Of a stretch of DNA of 64,000 bases, positions 1 through 12,784 are shown piece by piece; the stretch's first letter is position 1, and each line of letters begins with the position of its first letter. Source of the DNA: Plazaster borealis. Lineage: Eukaryota > Echinodermata > Asteroidea > Forcipulatida > Labidiasteridae. The stretch is from positions 23,348,827-23,412,826 of the forward strand of contig CM037476.1 of assembly GCA_021014325.1 (NCBI GenBank). Reading direction: 5' to 3'. The notes below the pieces were generated by a model. The model was given only the letters and a program-made list of their open reading frames with translations, was not told the DNA's origin and made no database searches. Made by a program: the position numbers and the translations under genes.

Positions 1-88
1 GTCACTCCACGACGGTTCTCCCATGGAATATTTTGACGCCACGGTTGTACAATATTGTTTGTAAGACAAGGAAGGTAGTGGTAGTAAT

Positions 89-173
89 TTAAAGGGATTG
101 TATACGTTTGGTAATTAGAACCCACTGTTTGTTTCAATCCTATATAAATATATACCATAAAACTAACCTGTAA
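89..173 (+). mobile_element. MITE family B, 5' fragment (B1)
   Basis: It starts at TTAA followed by AAGGGATTGTATACGTTTGG and matches the left end of the full copy at 36862 (the AACCCACTGTTTGTTTC block and ACTAACCTGT). Similarity stops near 173, so the centre and right terminal repeat are missing. It is a truncated, non-coding relic. Confidence 0.7.
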
Positions 174-1453
174 AGTTAGAGGTAGGGTCATAGATTGGTA
201 AGTACCCCAACAAATTAATGACCATAACAACTTACTTGTTTTAAAATATTTTTAAGAAAGGATTCCCTTTGTTTGGATAATTTTTCATCCCTAAATCATA
301 TGAATCTAAGAAATGATTCATTCATGAATCGTTTCTCAGATTTCTGAGGGTTGGTGTCCGTTTGCGAATGATGCGACCAGAGATGCCGTTTGTACCCGTA
401 TGTGACCTTTATTGTACCTTTCTTTAGGCCACATAAAACAAAAAAATTGTTGATCGTCCCCGCCCGACCCTACAAAACCCCCCGAGCCCACTTTTCTTTT
501 TCTTTTTTCTTTTCTTTTTCTTTTTAAATCATAAAAAACGGTATGTTTAATGATCTTTTCAGTCAAATTTGGCTCCCAGATTTTTCAGCTGATAGTTTTT
601 CAAAATCCATAGGTCGGAAATAAATGATTGAAGAAAGGTTATTCATGTGGGCAAAACAAGAACAATTTTTCAAATATTTACTTAGGCTGCGTGTTAGTTT
701 TTTGAAAATGTTTACAGAAAATGTCATACAGGAGTTGAAAGGGTTTAAACAAAACAATTAAAAACATCAAAATCAAACAAACCCTTTGTTTTATAGTGAT
801 TATGATGATATATTTATGATTTATTTCATATATGGCAATGTCAAAAAAAAAAAAAAAACGCCCTCCCTCCCCCACTTCTCATCAAAAAAGGACGATCAAC
901 AGGTTTTTTTTTATGTGGCCTTATGATTGTGCCTAATAAATAAGCATTACGCTTACAAAAACAGATATATGACCCTACCTTTAAATGAATGGTACGGGGT
1001 TGGTTGTTAATTCCCAAATTTCTTAGAAAAATATTCACCCAAAATTGTCACACATGGTTAATTTGAACATTGTAACGATTTATTGACATTAACTCCGAAT
1101 CTATCTCATTGTAAACTAATTAAGATACTTTCAATCCCTCTTCCCACCTTTGATTTTGTCTTTTGTGTTTCCACTCTCCTTTGTCTCTCGTCATGTTCTG
1201 TATTATTGCTCATCCCTCGTTTTTGTGACTGCAATCTGCCCGTTCTCTCTTTTCTATTGGACTGCTTCTGTATACACTAGAGTGTGATGTGTGTGAAGTG
1301 TGTTGTGTTGTGTTGTCATTTAGCCTATACGATAGGGTCAAAACCTGGGGCAATTAGTTATCTTTTATTTCATTTATACCATAGGTTCTTTAAATTGGTA
1401 ATGGTAAGCAGTTTGCATCAGCGTATTATATTTTCTCGCTTTTGTAACTGTCC
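174..1453. other. intergenic, no gene seen
   Basis: AT-rich DNA with a pyrimidine-rich tract (about 491-525), a poly-A run (841-858) and short duplicated phrases. Open frames are short and low in complexity. I see no domain, RNA gene or intact mobile element. Confidence 0.6.
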
Positions 1454-1768
1454 TTAAAAGCACTGTACACGTTTGGTAATTACTCAAAATATATATTAGC
1501 ATAAAAACTTACTTGGTAACGAGCAACGGAGAGCTGTTGATAGTATAAAACATTGTGAGAAACCACTCCCTCTGAAGTAACGTAGTTTTTGAGAAAGAGG
1601 TAATTTCTCACTAAAATAATAAAAAACTTCAGGCTTGAAGCCTTTTATTCCTATCTGAAAGTACACAAATTTGTACAACAAGGGTGTTTTTTCTTTCATC
1701 ATTTTCTTGCAACTTCGATGACCAATTGAGTCCAAATTTTCACAGGCTTGTTATTTTATGCATATGTG
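1454..1768 (-). mobile_element. MITE family A, truncated copy (A1)
   Basis: TTAA at 1454 is followed by AAGCACTGTACACGTTTGG, the family A terminal repeat. The body matches the family until about 1768, where the right terminal repeat should follow but does not. The central hairpin differs from other copies: GGCTTGAAGCC replaces the CTTCTTGCAAGAAG core. Confidence 0.8.
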
Positions 1769-1820
1769 TTTCGCAATCTACGACAACAAAAATAAATAAT
1801 ATGAGCAATTACGTCTCAAA

Positions 1821-1964
1821 TGCTGCTGTTGTTGTTGTTGTTGTCGTCGTCGTTGTTGTTATTGATGTTGTTGTTGTTGTTGTTGTTTTTGTTGTTGTTT
1901 TTTGTTTGTGTTGTTGCTGTTGCTGTATTTGCTGCTGCGGCTGATACTGCTGTTGTTGTTGTTG
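1821..1964. repeat. GTT/GTC/GCT trinucleotide microsatellite
   Basis: Imperfect (GTT)n with GTC and GCT interruptions. It creates long valine- and leucine-rich open frames that are artefacts of the repeat. A (TTTG)n tract follows at about 1994-2031. Confidence 0.95.
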
Positions 1965-2985
1965 GGTTCCTCTATTTGCTTTATTGGGGGTGTTTGCTTG
2001 TTTGTTTGTTTGTTTGCTTGTTTGTTTATTGTTGTTATTTTTTTAAGACATACTTGTTTCCGAAACCTCTTTGATTCAAAAATGCATAATAATTAAATAA
2101 TTTTTAGAAACTTACCAACTCTCATTCCCTTCCTCTGGTTTCCAAAAAAAAAAAACACTTAAATGACCAACCTATGAAAATTACATAAACTTATTATGCT
2201 GTTATCTCATTTGTAAATGAAAACAACAGTCAAACGCCGCTGAATTCCGTGCACGTTCATAACGTCCTTATTTTGATACAGGCAATCGGAATAAGCGGGG
2301 TCTGAAAATGCTTTAATGCTGAAGTATTTGTGAATATATGGATATAAACATCCCCATCTAAATTTAATGTGCTATTCGGTTGTTTTTTTTAAATGTGGGT
2401 GTCAAAGGACCTTCAATGTGAACTCTGACATGGCAATGCGGGTATGTATCCAACTACGATACGCGCCAATTAGTGCCACTCGCATTCATAACATCACCTG
2501 AAGTTACTCAACCAACAACTTACTGTATACAATGTATTCCGGTAAAAAGAAATCAACGTTATTTCGGTTAATGTTCAACAAATCCCGTTTTTTGTTAAAG
2601 CATTTTCCCCTTCTACTGTGAAGAGTAGACGCAGATTACGAACACGGCGTATGTAAAATGTATATAGCGCCCTCTATGACTCAGTTTAACCAGCTTGGGG
2701 TGCCCACATGGGTTTTTTCTCGTTGGGAAGAATGACTATTATTATTTTTATTTCGTTCTGCGGACAATCAACTAGTCCATAAAGTTGGGATTTAAAAACA
2801 TATTTGCCATAAATATTATTCCTTTGTTTGTGGGCATTTAGGCGAAAAGAGTTTCCACCTAGTTATTGGTATGGACAAGGGGAGGGGATTGTGTTTGTTT
2901 TGTTTTGGTTGTGGCCGTTCGCTTGGTGCACACATGTCGTGTGTCACCGCAAGCTAGCCGATGCGGTTTTTATGACATTAACATA
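1965..2985. other. upstream flank of the POU gene
   Basis: Mostly AT-rich and non-coding. It contains the TTTG repeat, a short hairpin repeat at 2248-2295 and a stretch at 2620-2700 of more mixed composition. No coding exon is apparent. Distal regulatory sequence is plausible here because of its position but cannot be shown from sequence alone. Confidence 0.5.
2248..2295. repeat. short hairpin repeat, copy 1
   Basis: CGTGCACGTTCA is followed by an imperfect inverted repeat (CTTATTTTGAT...ATCGGAATAAG). The same arrangement recurs at 11494-11540. Confidence 0.45.
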
Positions 2986-3302
2986 ATGCTGCGTTCAGGT
3001 CGTGGAATCCAATTAGTGTTAGCCAATGAGTAGCTCCATTCATCTCATTGTGTGTTGAGTCCGTGCAGTCAGCCATGTCAGTCACGTCCGTCCCCCGCCA
3101 ATCAGATCAACCGTCACGCCCCAATGGGCCCCCCTCGCCGTACACAGCAGCGCTGCGCTACGACACAGAGCAGTTTGCATTGAATACTTTGCCAGGCCAG
3201 TACTAAGCAAGGGCATGCCGTGTATGTGTAGTAGTAAGTAGTCGTACACGCGGTTGGGTTTTTAGTTGTTTTGCAAGTCAGATAAGACCAGGGTTCGTCA
3301 AC
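2986..3302 (+). promoter_or_regulatory. putative promoter and 5'UTR of the POU gene
   Basis: This block is visibly richer in G+C than the flanks. It carries four CCAAT motifs in the same orientation (3009, 3023, 3098, 3121) and an octamer-like TTTGCAT at 3174-3180, a site type bound by POU proteins. I see no convincing TATA box. An in-frame TAA at 3204-3206, with no ATG between it and 3303, supports 3303 as the start codon. The transcription start cannot be placed from sequence. Confidence 0.6.
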
Positions 3303-4622
3303 ATGTCTATGGCAATCCCTTCCTCAACCACACCGTATCACCTCCACCAGACAGGTAGTTACAGCGAGGCCGAAGCTCCCGTCGGCATCACAGTTCCTTC
3401 GTCCTCTCCTAGCATGCAATCGGGACAGGTGAACGTCATGTATCAGAAACTGGGCAACGATTTCCTTCAACACATTCAGCAACCGAGTAACAACGGGCTC
3501 CCGCTCGGCCATCCCGGGGCCCAATGGGTCGGGCTGTCCGCTCCGCACGCCGACGCCAGCCAGATGTGGCAGGCAGCGGTACCGGCCCAGCTCATGGGCC
3601 AAGACATTAAACCAAACCTTGTCGGGCAAACCAGGGAGGAAATTCAGAACTTGCACCACAGAGTGAGCCACGGGCAGCCACCATCCTCATGGAACTCCCC
3701 GTCGAACACACACATGGCAATGCCGATGAGCATGAGCATGCCGATGACAACGTCCAATTCACCGGGGCATCATTTGGGACATTCGCCTCACTATACCTCT
3801 TACGGTGCCGCTATGGGTATGAATGGCATGGTCAGCAGTGCTCAACAACTCTGCCAGACCGGTATTCCACGGACACATAACTCGAACGGGTCTCCACTCG
3901 GCCACGAAATGTCGCACAATGGCCCACCGAGCAACGAGCCCGTTGAGGACTGCGACGCGCCGACATCAGACGACTTAGAGCAGTTCGCTAAGCAGTTCAA
4001 ACAACGCCGGATCAAGCTTGGTTACACCCAAGCTGATGTTGGACTGGCACTGGGAACTCTGTACGGCAACGTCTTCAGCCAGACCACCATTTGCCGATTT
4101 GAGGCACTACAGCTAAGTTTCAAGAATATGTGTAAGTTGAAACCATTGCTCGCTAAATGGCTTGAGGAGGCCGACTCGACATCCGGGTCACCAACTTGCC
4201 TAGACAAAATAGCAGCACAGGGCCGGAAGAGAAAGAAGAGGACCAGCATTGAAGTAACTGTCAAAGGAGCCCTGGAAAACGCATTCTTGAAACAGCCCAA
4301 ACCAGCCGCTCAAGAGATCTCTGGACTTGCCGATAGCTTACAACTCGAGAAAGAGGTGGTGAGAGTTTGGTTTTGCAACAGACGGCAGAAGGAGAAGCGA
4401 ATGACCCCGCCTAACAACCAGGGAAGCATCTCCGGAGGTGAGTCTGGTGGTGAGTCCGATAGTCTTGTGTCGTCCCACGGTATGTCCCTCCACCAACCTG
4501 TGATCACCACGCTGTCGTCCCATATGCAGGGGTCAGCCGGTTCCCCTGTCCACATCGGGACGTCGTCCGTGTCACCACCGCCGAACCATGTCACCTCTGC
4601 AATGGGACAGCACGGACATTGA
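3303..4622 (+). CDS. brn1/2/4: POU domain class 3 transcription factor (Brn1/2/4 type)
   Basis: A 439-residue, single-exon nuclear DNA-binding regulator. Order: a low-complexity N-terminal region rich in Ser, Met, His and Gln (about 1-215, with a Met/Ser run near 138-149); the POU-specific domain (about 217-291, with [20 protein letters not shown] and [20 protein letters not shown]); a short linker; and the POU homeodomain (about 308-367, starting [11 protein letters not shown] and ending [13 protein letters not shown]). C358 in the recognition helix is the cysteine typical of POU homeodomains. The Ser/His-rich tail ends at 439. The linker [17 protein letters not shown] and the tail MTPP after the homeodomain match class III. 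Class III POU genes are typically intronless and act in neural and ectodermal specification. The start is the first ATG after an in-frame stop and has A at -3. No frameshift or missing DNA-contact residue is seen. Which vertebrate paralogue it resembles most is not meaningful, because invertebrates usually have one class III gene. Confidence 0.97.
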   Translation: MSMAIPSSTTPYHLHQTGSYSEAEAPVGITVPSSSPSMQSGQVNVMYQKLGNDFLQHIQQPSNNGLPLGHPGAQWVGLSAPHADASQMWQAAVPAQLMGQDIKPNLVGQTREEIQNLHHRVSHGQPPSSWNSPSNTHMAMPMSMSMPMTTSNSPGHHLGHSPHYTSYGAAMGMNGMVSSAQQLCQTGIPRTHNSNGSPLGHEMSHNGPPSNEPVEDCDAPTSDDLEQFAKQFKQRRIKLGYTQADVGLALGTLYGNVFSQTTICRFEALQLSFKNMCKLKPLLAKWLEEADSTSGSPTCLDKIAAQGRKRKKRTSIEVTVKGALENAFLKQPKPAAQEISGLADSLQLEKEVVRVWFCNRRQKEKRMTPPNNQGSISGGESGGESDSLVSSHGMSLHQPVITTLSSHMQGSAGSPVHIGTSSVSPPPNHVTSAMGQHGH

Positions 4623-5215
4623 CTAGGCGACCCAAAGCTCGTATTCCACACCACCATCCCACCCCGGTACTTGTAGGTGAGGGACTTTGTGCATTATAGC
4701 CCCCCAATTTTTACCTCAGGACTTTTTCAAAACCTATTTTAAAAAATTCCTGTTTAACAGTCAAGAAGAGTCACTGTGCAGGCATTGCTACCCGTCGCGG
4801 TGAGTGCATATTGGCCATTTATTTATTATCTATCAATTAAAACAAAGCACATGTGCATAAAAAAAGGCCACACATCAATTAAAGTTAGTTCTCTTGGCAC
4901 AGGGCTGTACTTTGATAGTAACCACTCGACACATATGCTGAATTTTATTTAAGAAACAAACGAATTCGTCTTGTCTTTAACATGCAAACAATTCACTTTT
5001 TGGTTTGTGCCTCTTGTAACGAAAAAAATAATAATAATCTTGTTAAAAAGTTGTTGCGTGGTTCTCTATATGTACACAAATGTGGCAAGTTTTACGTCAC
5101 TGTAAATATCAACAATCATTCTGCAAATTTATTTTATCCGAGATGTTCAAGAATAACCTGTATAAACCAAAAAAAACTTTTCAAGAATTACATCTTTTTG
5201 CTCTGACGTAATAAA
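4623..5215 (+). other. probable 3'UTR of the POU gene
   Basis: Sequence turns AT-rich within about 60 bases of the stop codon, with T-rich and ATTTA-like tracts. The first canonical AATAAA downstream lies at 5210-5215. Transcripts might extend further, since AT-rich sequence continues to about 5950. No second coding exon is evident. Confidence 0.5.
5210..5215 (+). promoter_or_regulatory. candidate polyadenylation signal AATAAA
   Basis: Canonical hexamer about 590 bases after the POU stop, inside AT-rich sequence. It is followed by a T/G-containing stretch (TTTGTTGAGGTC). The hexamer is common by chance in such DNA, so use is unproven. Confidence 0.4.
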
Positions 5216-6723
5216 CTATTTGTTGAGGTCATATGCAGCATATTCTGTGTTATAAACGAAATGTCGTTTCAAAATCTTTAACCAATTCCACTTTTTCATG
5301 ACTTTATGACTGCACTTATAGACGGGTCCTCTCACAAAGGCACTGTTTCATTTTGCCTTTGCGAGAAGATTCGCCACTCATTGTATAAACAGACAGAATG
5401 AAACTTCTTTGTGACTTTTAGAACAAAACTTTGCACTGGCGATAAGCAGGGTATATTTATTATGTAAATTGGTCAGTGCTGAATTATGGTAAGGGACTTG
5501 TATGTATATGTTGTTACGTATTGGAAGTTCTTATGATAATGTAATTGTGTAAATATGCTGATTAAGTGGACGGTTAACTTTACAATTATAGTGCTTCTTT
5601 TTATTTATCAAAACAAAAACTATTTTAATTTGGACAAGTTTTCAAAGTTTTTTATATCAATTCATGATTATCATTATTATGATTAAGGTATGTTGGTACA
5701 ATTTTACATTCCCACCAAATTTACAACTGATATGTGAATGGTCCCACCTTTTAATAGTTCAACTTATGTTTATTGTCTTTATGTTATTAGTATTTATTAT
5801 ACAGTGCTCTGTGATCAAACATATATTAGCCAAAATGTTATTTTTAAAGATTTGGGATGTAACTGGAAACGCGTTGGTACACAAAGCCACGCGAGGTGTC
5901 ACATTGTGGGTATTTGACAACAATCGTATTAAACACCGAGAAAACCATCCATAAAGAGCTAATTTATCTAACTTTATTTGTCAATTTTTTTAACAATAGT
6001 ACCCACCTCCGAGTTTTACACACACTCACACACACAAGAAGTAGAAGGAAAAATAATCTCAGAGCTTCGCTCTGGTCTCTCCATTCCAATTGCATGAAAT
6101 TTCTTTGGCATTGAGGAAAGAGTTTTTAACGTATGCACTTAACTCAATTTGCTGTACCGAAATCAAATCGGAAGGGGGATAATAAAATTGCAGCCATGGA
6201 ACACAAACAAGCTCTTTAGCCTTGTGCATAACAGCATTCATTGGCTGCGTGTGTCTGTGCTAGGTTTTTTTCTCTCTCCGTACAATAGCCGAGTGCATGC
6301 CAGAGGCGCTGTAAGGCAGGAGATTTCTAACTCCGATTAGCTAGGTCAAGAGCGTGGTTTGCCCGTGTGCTGCAGACGGCCCGGGATGGCAACTCCGGTT
6401 TTGAAGGAGGAAGATATATCTAAACCACATAGTCAGGTGTATTATTATTTTGCGTGTTAAAGGCTTCCTTCACAATCCATGTAAGGTTAGATGTGGGAGT
6501 CTTGGCACTGTTGCAACAGTATTCACTTGAACAAAGAGCAAGCGACCCACGTTGTACTATGGTAATTCGATTAGTAAAGATCCACTCCTAGAACTTCATT
6601 TTCGTTGCTGCTCTGTGGTGAAAGCTGGGTGGGATTCCCTTCTTCCAACGCCAGCTAGTTAGTGAGCCAGCTCAGGCGTCTACAGCGGCCAAATTCGTTT
6701 CTGAATCTATAAATGTGTCTGTT

Positions 6724-6739
6724 GGGGGGGGGGGGGGGG
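6724..6739. repeat. poly-G tract
   Basis: Sixteen consecutive G, one of many long G or C runs in the window. Confidence 0.95.
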
Positions 6740-9700
6740 TGATAGGTTTTTTAAATTTTACATTCTGATGCATGTAAGAAATTCACATCTTCAAGATTAA
6801 AGGTCTTCATCCAATATCCTTTCTAGTTACATAACCAATGTAAATGTTTTAATTGAAATACACGAACGTCAATCATTGTTTTTTATTCTTTGAAATCTTT
6901 GTTTTAATAATCTCTTTTCAAAGCAAACACATCTCCGGCTTCCGCCCATGAAGTTGTAAGAACTATAAGCAAAATTTCTAAAAGTTAATTTCATTTGTAA
7001 AAGTTGATCAATCAGGAGCCGTTTCGATCAATTGTCACCATTCGAGAGAAAACAAAACGGATTCTTGGTTATACAATTTTGATAAGTGAAATCATCAACA
7101 AATTTATGGCTGATTTCAAGAAATATATTGCCTACATTTGACGGGAAAAAACAACAAGGTCCACACACTAAGTAGGCCTACATGTACAGTGTATAAGTAC
7201 CATTTTTACAATTACAGTTTTCAATTGGGCATTAATGAACTATTTTAAATCGGGTTTTAGTACCTACCTAAGCAGCTTACCATTGTAAAATTAAATTTAC
7301 AAACGCAATAGTGACTTTGTGTTTTGTCTTCGTCGAAATTTCCCCCTGGAAATGAAATTGGATTTCTGGGCATGACCATTTAAATTATTTATTATCTTTG
7401 TTCGAATTTAACCTTATGTTTTGTTTTACTGAACGTTGAATCTTGTAGCTCATGAAAAAGAAAGGGTTTCCCAAAGAAAAAAAACCTAAACACTTTTCCT
7501 AGTAATCATTTGGTATTTCTTAATGCCCGGCTTTGTGTAACGTTCCATGCGCGTTTAATTTCAAATTGTGGACGGAAATTGTGATTTCCCTACACAAAAT
7601 TCCCATTTAACATAAACTGTGCATTATTTCTGTCCGTTCAAGCATGATGTTTTGGAAAAAAAGGAGTATTGCTTTTTACAAAACCTGCAAATCCTCTCGT
7701 CTTTCTTATAAAAGTTTACTTTGTCGCTTAGTTTTCTAAACCTGTCAATATTCAAAATCGTAACAAAATTTGTGTTTTGCCTAAATTGATGACAGAGGAC
7801 CTGTCGACCTTTTTAAACCTCCAATTCTGAAATAGCGGGAAAATTCGTGCATGTTTGCACCCGACTGAACCTTTAAAATACTTGATCTTTAACAGGACTT
7901 TGCCACGCTGTTTAATTTTTTTCTGAAATTCTAAGAAGCAAATCTTGGAACCTCTCCTAGAAATATTAAATGTTCATACTTTTTTTGTCAATTTGGGAGC
8001 TTTTCAGGGGGTATGATCTTCTCTTCAGTTATGTATTCCTTTCATTTCATTTTTTCCATAATTTTGTTCAGCCCACAGTCAATCTTCTTTTTTTCTCTGA
8101 TGGAAAGTTTTAGAAGAAAATGGAAAGAAAGAAAGTAATGTTTTCTTTCGTTGATGTATAATTGCAACCAACTCGAGGTACACACCTCTCTTGCAAGTAT
8201 CAAAACACCATGTTAAGATAATTGTCGTTATGAATGATGAGATTATTCATAATACAACTCAAATCGAATTAGTTGATTTAAAATCTTATTTAAATAAATG
8301 CTGTGTATTCACGGGAGTCCGTTCCCATTCAGACTGGAGTCCCATCCAGACTAGAATCCCATCGCTTTGTACTAAGTGGTGACAGTACGCTCTTAACAGA
8401 AGTACACATATCTGACAGGAGGCGATTACATAATTGACGTATTCGAAGATGATGTTTTTAAAAAAAATCAAATTAAATATTTAGGGATTTGTCAAATCTG
8501 ATTTTTTGTTTCACTATTTTCTTTTAAAGATTTCGACCATACCGTTGTTTGCGCATTGATTATTTGCAATATTTCCTTTTCAATGGTTTTGATTTTTAAA
8601 ATGTACTTTTTTTTCGTGAATGAAAAAGACAAAATCTTGAATTAGAATTCAAATGCAATGTGACATTTATCTCATTAACTATAGCAACACGTTTTGACAT
8701 TTTTGGGGAGATGTTCTAAGAAGTCGTTCACGATGATAAAAATAATCCTCTCCACCTTTTGCTGTGGTTTATGGGGAAAAACAAACAAACACCACAGATG
8801 TTGGGTTTTGAGTTACTACAAAATAGACCCGTGACAATGACTGATGAAACAGAGAATACACGTGAATGTAAACCAATCTTGAACTCTATCGGTGTAGTTC
8901 GAAACCCAATCTAATTGCAGGTTAAACTCTTGGATGCTGCATTTTGTGAACATTTATGATTTCTGATTTGGAGTTTGATGGGGATAAGGCAACATAAACG
9001 CAGATGTTTTGGAACATAAATTATAAGATTTGTTTCACATTACGAAGTACGTATGATATGAAAGTTAAATTTCACATTGGTAATTATTTCATGAATCTGC
9101 TTCTTGGGTTGTGGTGGCCATTAGGGTTTTTATTTTTATTTTATTTTTTTTTGGTGGGGGGGGGGGGTGGGTTGCCGTTTGCGCTCATTTTGAGTGTTCT
9201 GCATGGGTTTGTCGTCGTAGAAGCCAACAATAACCACAGCTGTTGGTTTTGGGCAGCCATCCCAGCAGAAATCGACGACTCCACGGCATCTGAACACACC
9301 GAAAATAGCGTCTTTTTCCCCCACCCGTATTCCATTCGTGGAAGGGGTCCCCTATACTGCTCAACGCGCACACAACCAATGGCCGACTGTAGGTCAAAAG
9401 AATGGGGTTATTAGCTTGAAGAGAGTGTGGCATCCACAACAAAAGAAAACACAGCCGTTTCAAAGGGGAGCCTCGTTGGAGCAGCCAAGGTGGCCGACGT
9501 TCCAACCAAATTCCCAGTCAATAAGTTTGATGTGTTAGTCAAGGGGGTTGGAGAGCAGAAAAGAAAAGAAAAGGCAAATCCGCGGTATAACAACAGCGCG
9601 GTGGATTGAAGATTGCTATGCCGTGGCCGACCGTGAGGACACCTGGAAGGTTTGCACACCGCGTGCAGCAGATGTTCAGTTCGCTCCAACGAGACTGTAC

Positions 9701-11261
9701 GGGTACTCGCGCTGCTTTTCACGGGCAAGAAAAACGGGCCACATTGTGATTGTCACGTTTCATGTAACAAACCGTCGAAAACGCTTTTCACCGGGCCGGA
9801 ATCGGTATTCTTTCAAGAGTGAAGGGAAGGGGACACACACAAAAAAAGGGGATGCTTTACAAAGGTTTCTCTAACGTGGAAAATATGACCGTACCGTGGT
9901 GACGGTTCTATGGGTCCAGCTATCAACATACAAACCCCCGTGTTGACAAACTGAAACTTTTGAAAAGATTGTCTGGGGAAAGTATCAGAGTCAACACGTT
10001 GCTGGAGTAATTGTGTTTTGGTGTGACTTTTCATATGTGGAAATCAATTACTGTCATTTTGTTTTCTTTTGCTGAGGGGGGTACTTTATACTCGACAGGT
10101 CTTGAACAAACAGGTGGTAGTTGTGAGTCAAATTTCTCGTGTTGCTGTAGTTCTGGTATTCTTCTGTGGATATTTACCATTTTAATGAAACATAAATTGT
10201 CCAGAGCCCCTTTTCTTCAGACGTTTATTTTGTATTTTGTTGTCACTCATCCAATGTCTTAACACTTGTCAAATCTCTTAATGACATTGTTCAATTTGCA
10301 AGCATTCTTCTACGTATATGCCTAAACATTTGTTGCTCAATACTGTACATTAGGCCTACATTATGAGTACACTCAACGAAATGCACTTTCTGGGGAAAAT
10401 ACTAATAATAAAGAGTTAATAAATAAATAAACAAATCGATCAATAGAACTAGTACTTTGTACTGCACTGTATAATTTATTAAAGGGTAACTAAAAGGTAA
10501 ATTTGTTTACACCTATACCTTCAAAGTGAGGTTCAAATCAAAAAAAGTCTGGTCTCTCTTTTGTGGTCATTACGTTTAGTAGTGATAGCGTACATGTACA
10601 TAGGGGACATGACCTCTTATCAACGGTGTGATAAGGTGTGTGCCATAATTAGCAGGTTTAACGCAAGCTGAACAAAGGGGAAGAAAAGCTGTAAATCTGA
10701 GCACGCACTTTGGAATTCCCAAGGAGATATTTCAAGAATATTAGTTTACTAAGTAGTTATAATTTCTGAAAACACACTCTATATCGCTAGTATGCTGGGG
10801 GCATAGTCTTGTTTTTGAAGAAGTGGACTTGGGCTTAAGCGGGGGAGGGTTTGACATAATTGCATATTTTTAATATGAATTTGACCGTTGCTCTAATACG
10901 CGAAGCAACTCCACAATTGAGGTATCAACAGACGCAATGTCGACCGTAGTATTTTCTTAACTCGTTCTCACTCACTTCAACAGTTACGGGTAGGACAGCG
11001 TGCATTAACACCGTCCTGCGATGTATTATATAGCACAGGTCGACGTCATCGGTTAGGAAATACTCTGTTCGACCTTTTTGTGTGAAACAGAAGGCCCATA
11101 TTGTAATAATACGTCCTTGAGATGGATCTAAACAGGTTGTTTTAAAATTGCACCAAATAACACAGGGCATGGTTTTATAATTATTTGAAAAGATGTAACT
11201 AAAAATGTTCAGAACATTGTCCTTATTCTAAAGGTGTTTTCCTTCAGATGAAAGGAAAATA

Positions 11262-11365
11262 ATTGTTGTTATTGTTTGTTTGGTTGTTGTTTTGGTTTGT
11301 TGGTTGTTGTTTTGTTTTTTGTGTGGTTTTTGGGGTGTTTTTTTTTTTTCTTGGGGGGGGGGGGT
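11262..11365. repeat. TTG/TTTG-rich tract ending in poly-G
   Basis: Irregular GTTTG and GTTGTT repeats, then a T run and about 12 G. Simple sequence with no coding potential. Confidence 0.85.
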
Positions 11366-11493
11366 AGTTTATTTCACAACCTATACTTGTTCATTCAACA
11401 CACTACCAGCCTGTGGAAATTTCATCTACTTTAAAGCGAGCAGGGTTGAGTGAAATTAAAGACAGACAACTTACACTGTGCCGTTTTGTTATC

Positions 11494-11540
11494 GTGCACG
11501 TTCAGGGTAGGCTTATTTCGATTGCAGCAATTGAAATAAG
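11494..11540. repeat. short hairpin repeat, copy 2
   Basis: CGTGCACGTTCA followed by a hairpin with a 13-bp stem (CTTATTTCGATTG / CAATTGAAATAAG, one G-T pair) and a 3-base loop. The order matches 2248-2295. A degenerate third instance may lie near 12440. Confidence 0.5.
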
Positions 11541-11809
11541 CAAGGGTGGTTTGTGGAGTCTTCGTATGCTATTTCCTCAAACTGGATGATTGATACTGAT
11601 ATGAACCTTTTGATAAATGAATTTTCAGATTCAAACTATCAAATATTGTCTCTGTAATTACGAATTATGTCCTTTCTCTTGAAAAACAAGTATATTTGAA
11701 GACTGTTCATCCAGTTGTATACTGTTTTCCAAAAAAACATATTGTTTTTTTCTGGAAAAGGGTGAGTAACAGATGTTCTCCCTTCAGGTGCGAACTATTC
11801 CATTGCAAT

Positions 11810-12112
11810 GTGTTTCTTGGAAACTAGAGAACTGAAATGATTGTACGGTTTCCAAGAACCACTGACCATCCCTATGATTTTCTCGGAAAATAGAGGATTG
11901 GAATGAATGTACTCTTGCAATAACCAATGATGTACCACCCCTTTATGATATGTTTATTAATAACTAGAGAATTGGAATGAATGAACTCTTCCAAAAACCA
12001 ATGATGTAGAATCCCTTTTTGATATGTTTCTTGAAAACTAAATGGTTGGAATGAATATACTCTTCCAATAACCAATAATGTGCCATCCCTTTATGATATG
12101 TTTCTTGATAAC
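11810..12112 (+). repeat. satellite family F, array 1
   Basis: About four tandem units of roughly 70-75 bp. Each carries GGAATGAATGTACTCTTCC, then ACCAATGATGTACCATCCC, TTTATGATATGTTTCTTG and ATAACTAGAGGATT. A stray partial unit follows at about 12184-12225. The same unit recurs at 23163, 37505 and 46560. Confidence 0.85.
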
Positions 12113-12640
12113 CTTAATCAGTTCATTGAAATCTGATTGGGCTACCCTGGTAAAATAAGACGAAATAAATTAATTAATAAATAACTAGAGGGTTTGAATT
12201 AATGTACTCTTTAAAAACCAATAGAACAATCCCGCAATCGTACAGTGTCTTAAATGGAAAGTGCATCATCGCTATTTGAAACTGTGAACCAATGTTCTCA
12301 TCATCTAGTTTTCACTCAATACGAAATACAAACAACCTATAAATATTTCATCAAATTTGGTAGAGCACCTTTTGGGTCGAAACAATGAAAAACGGCGAAA
12401 GCTTTGTCAGGGATGTGCGAGTTCAAATCGGTCTCAGCCTATTTCAGCTTTAGGCAATCGAAATAAATAAATAACGTTAGTTTCGGTGTATTCAAGTTAA
12501 AATCTTCTGACCTCTTCTCCTTCTCCGCTCAGAACCTCTGCCTACCCCACAAAACAAACAAATATACAAATACAAATGAAACAATAATGAGATCGAAATA
12601 GAAATGACCAATTGAATGGTTCGATATATTAGACAACCCC

Positions 12641-12784
12641 AAAAATAAATAAATAAATAAAATAAATAAATATATAAATAAATAAGCAAATAAATAAATA
12701 AATAAATAAATAACCAAAAACATACAAATACATACATAAATAAAATAAAACAAATAAACAAATAAAGCAAAATAAAATGAAATA
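12641..12784. repeat. AAAT tetranucleotide microsatellite
   Basis: (AAAT)n with scattered AAAC, ATAC and AAGC interruptions. The long Tyr/Ile/Leu/Phe-rich frames on the minus strand come from this repeat. Confidence 0.95.

Larger units (their letters stand above)
5216..11493. other. long gene-free downstream flank
   Basis: No gene, RNA gene or mobile family recognised. Poly-G runs occur at 6724-6739 and 9156-9167. Segments 6250-6420 and 9190-9830 are less AT-rich than their surroundings, and the latter gives several overlapping open frames on both strands without recognisable domains. A TTG-rich stretch and another poly-G run end at about 11365. Position next to a developmental regulator makes cis-regulatory content likely in general, but no specific element can be assigned. 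Confidence 0.5.

Noticed and set aside
1684..2096. Val/Leu/Cys-rich frames of 64-86 residues
   Set aside because: Produced entirely by GTT/GCT and TTTG simple repeats.
3324..4657. Minus-strand open frames of 92-115 residues opposite the POU gene
   Set aside because: They are shadows of the GC-rich coding strand: no domain, no start context, and they end near the POU reading frame limits.
9004..9874. Cluster of overlapping open frames of 60-136 residues on both strands
   Set aside because: No domain, no consistent frame, and a poly-G run lies in the longest one. The less AT-rich composition explains their length.
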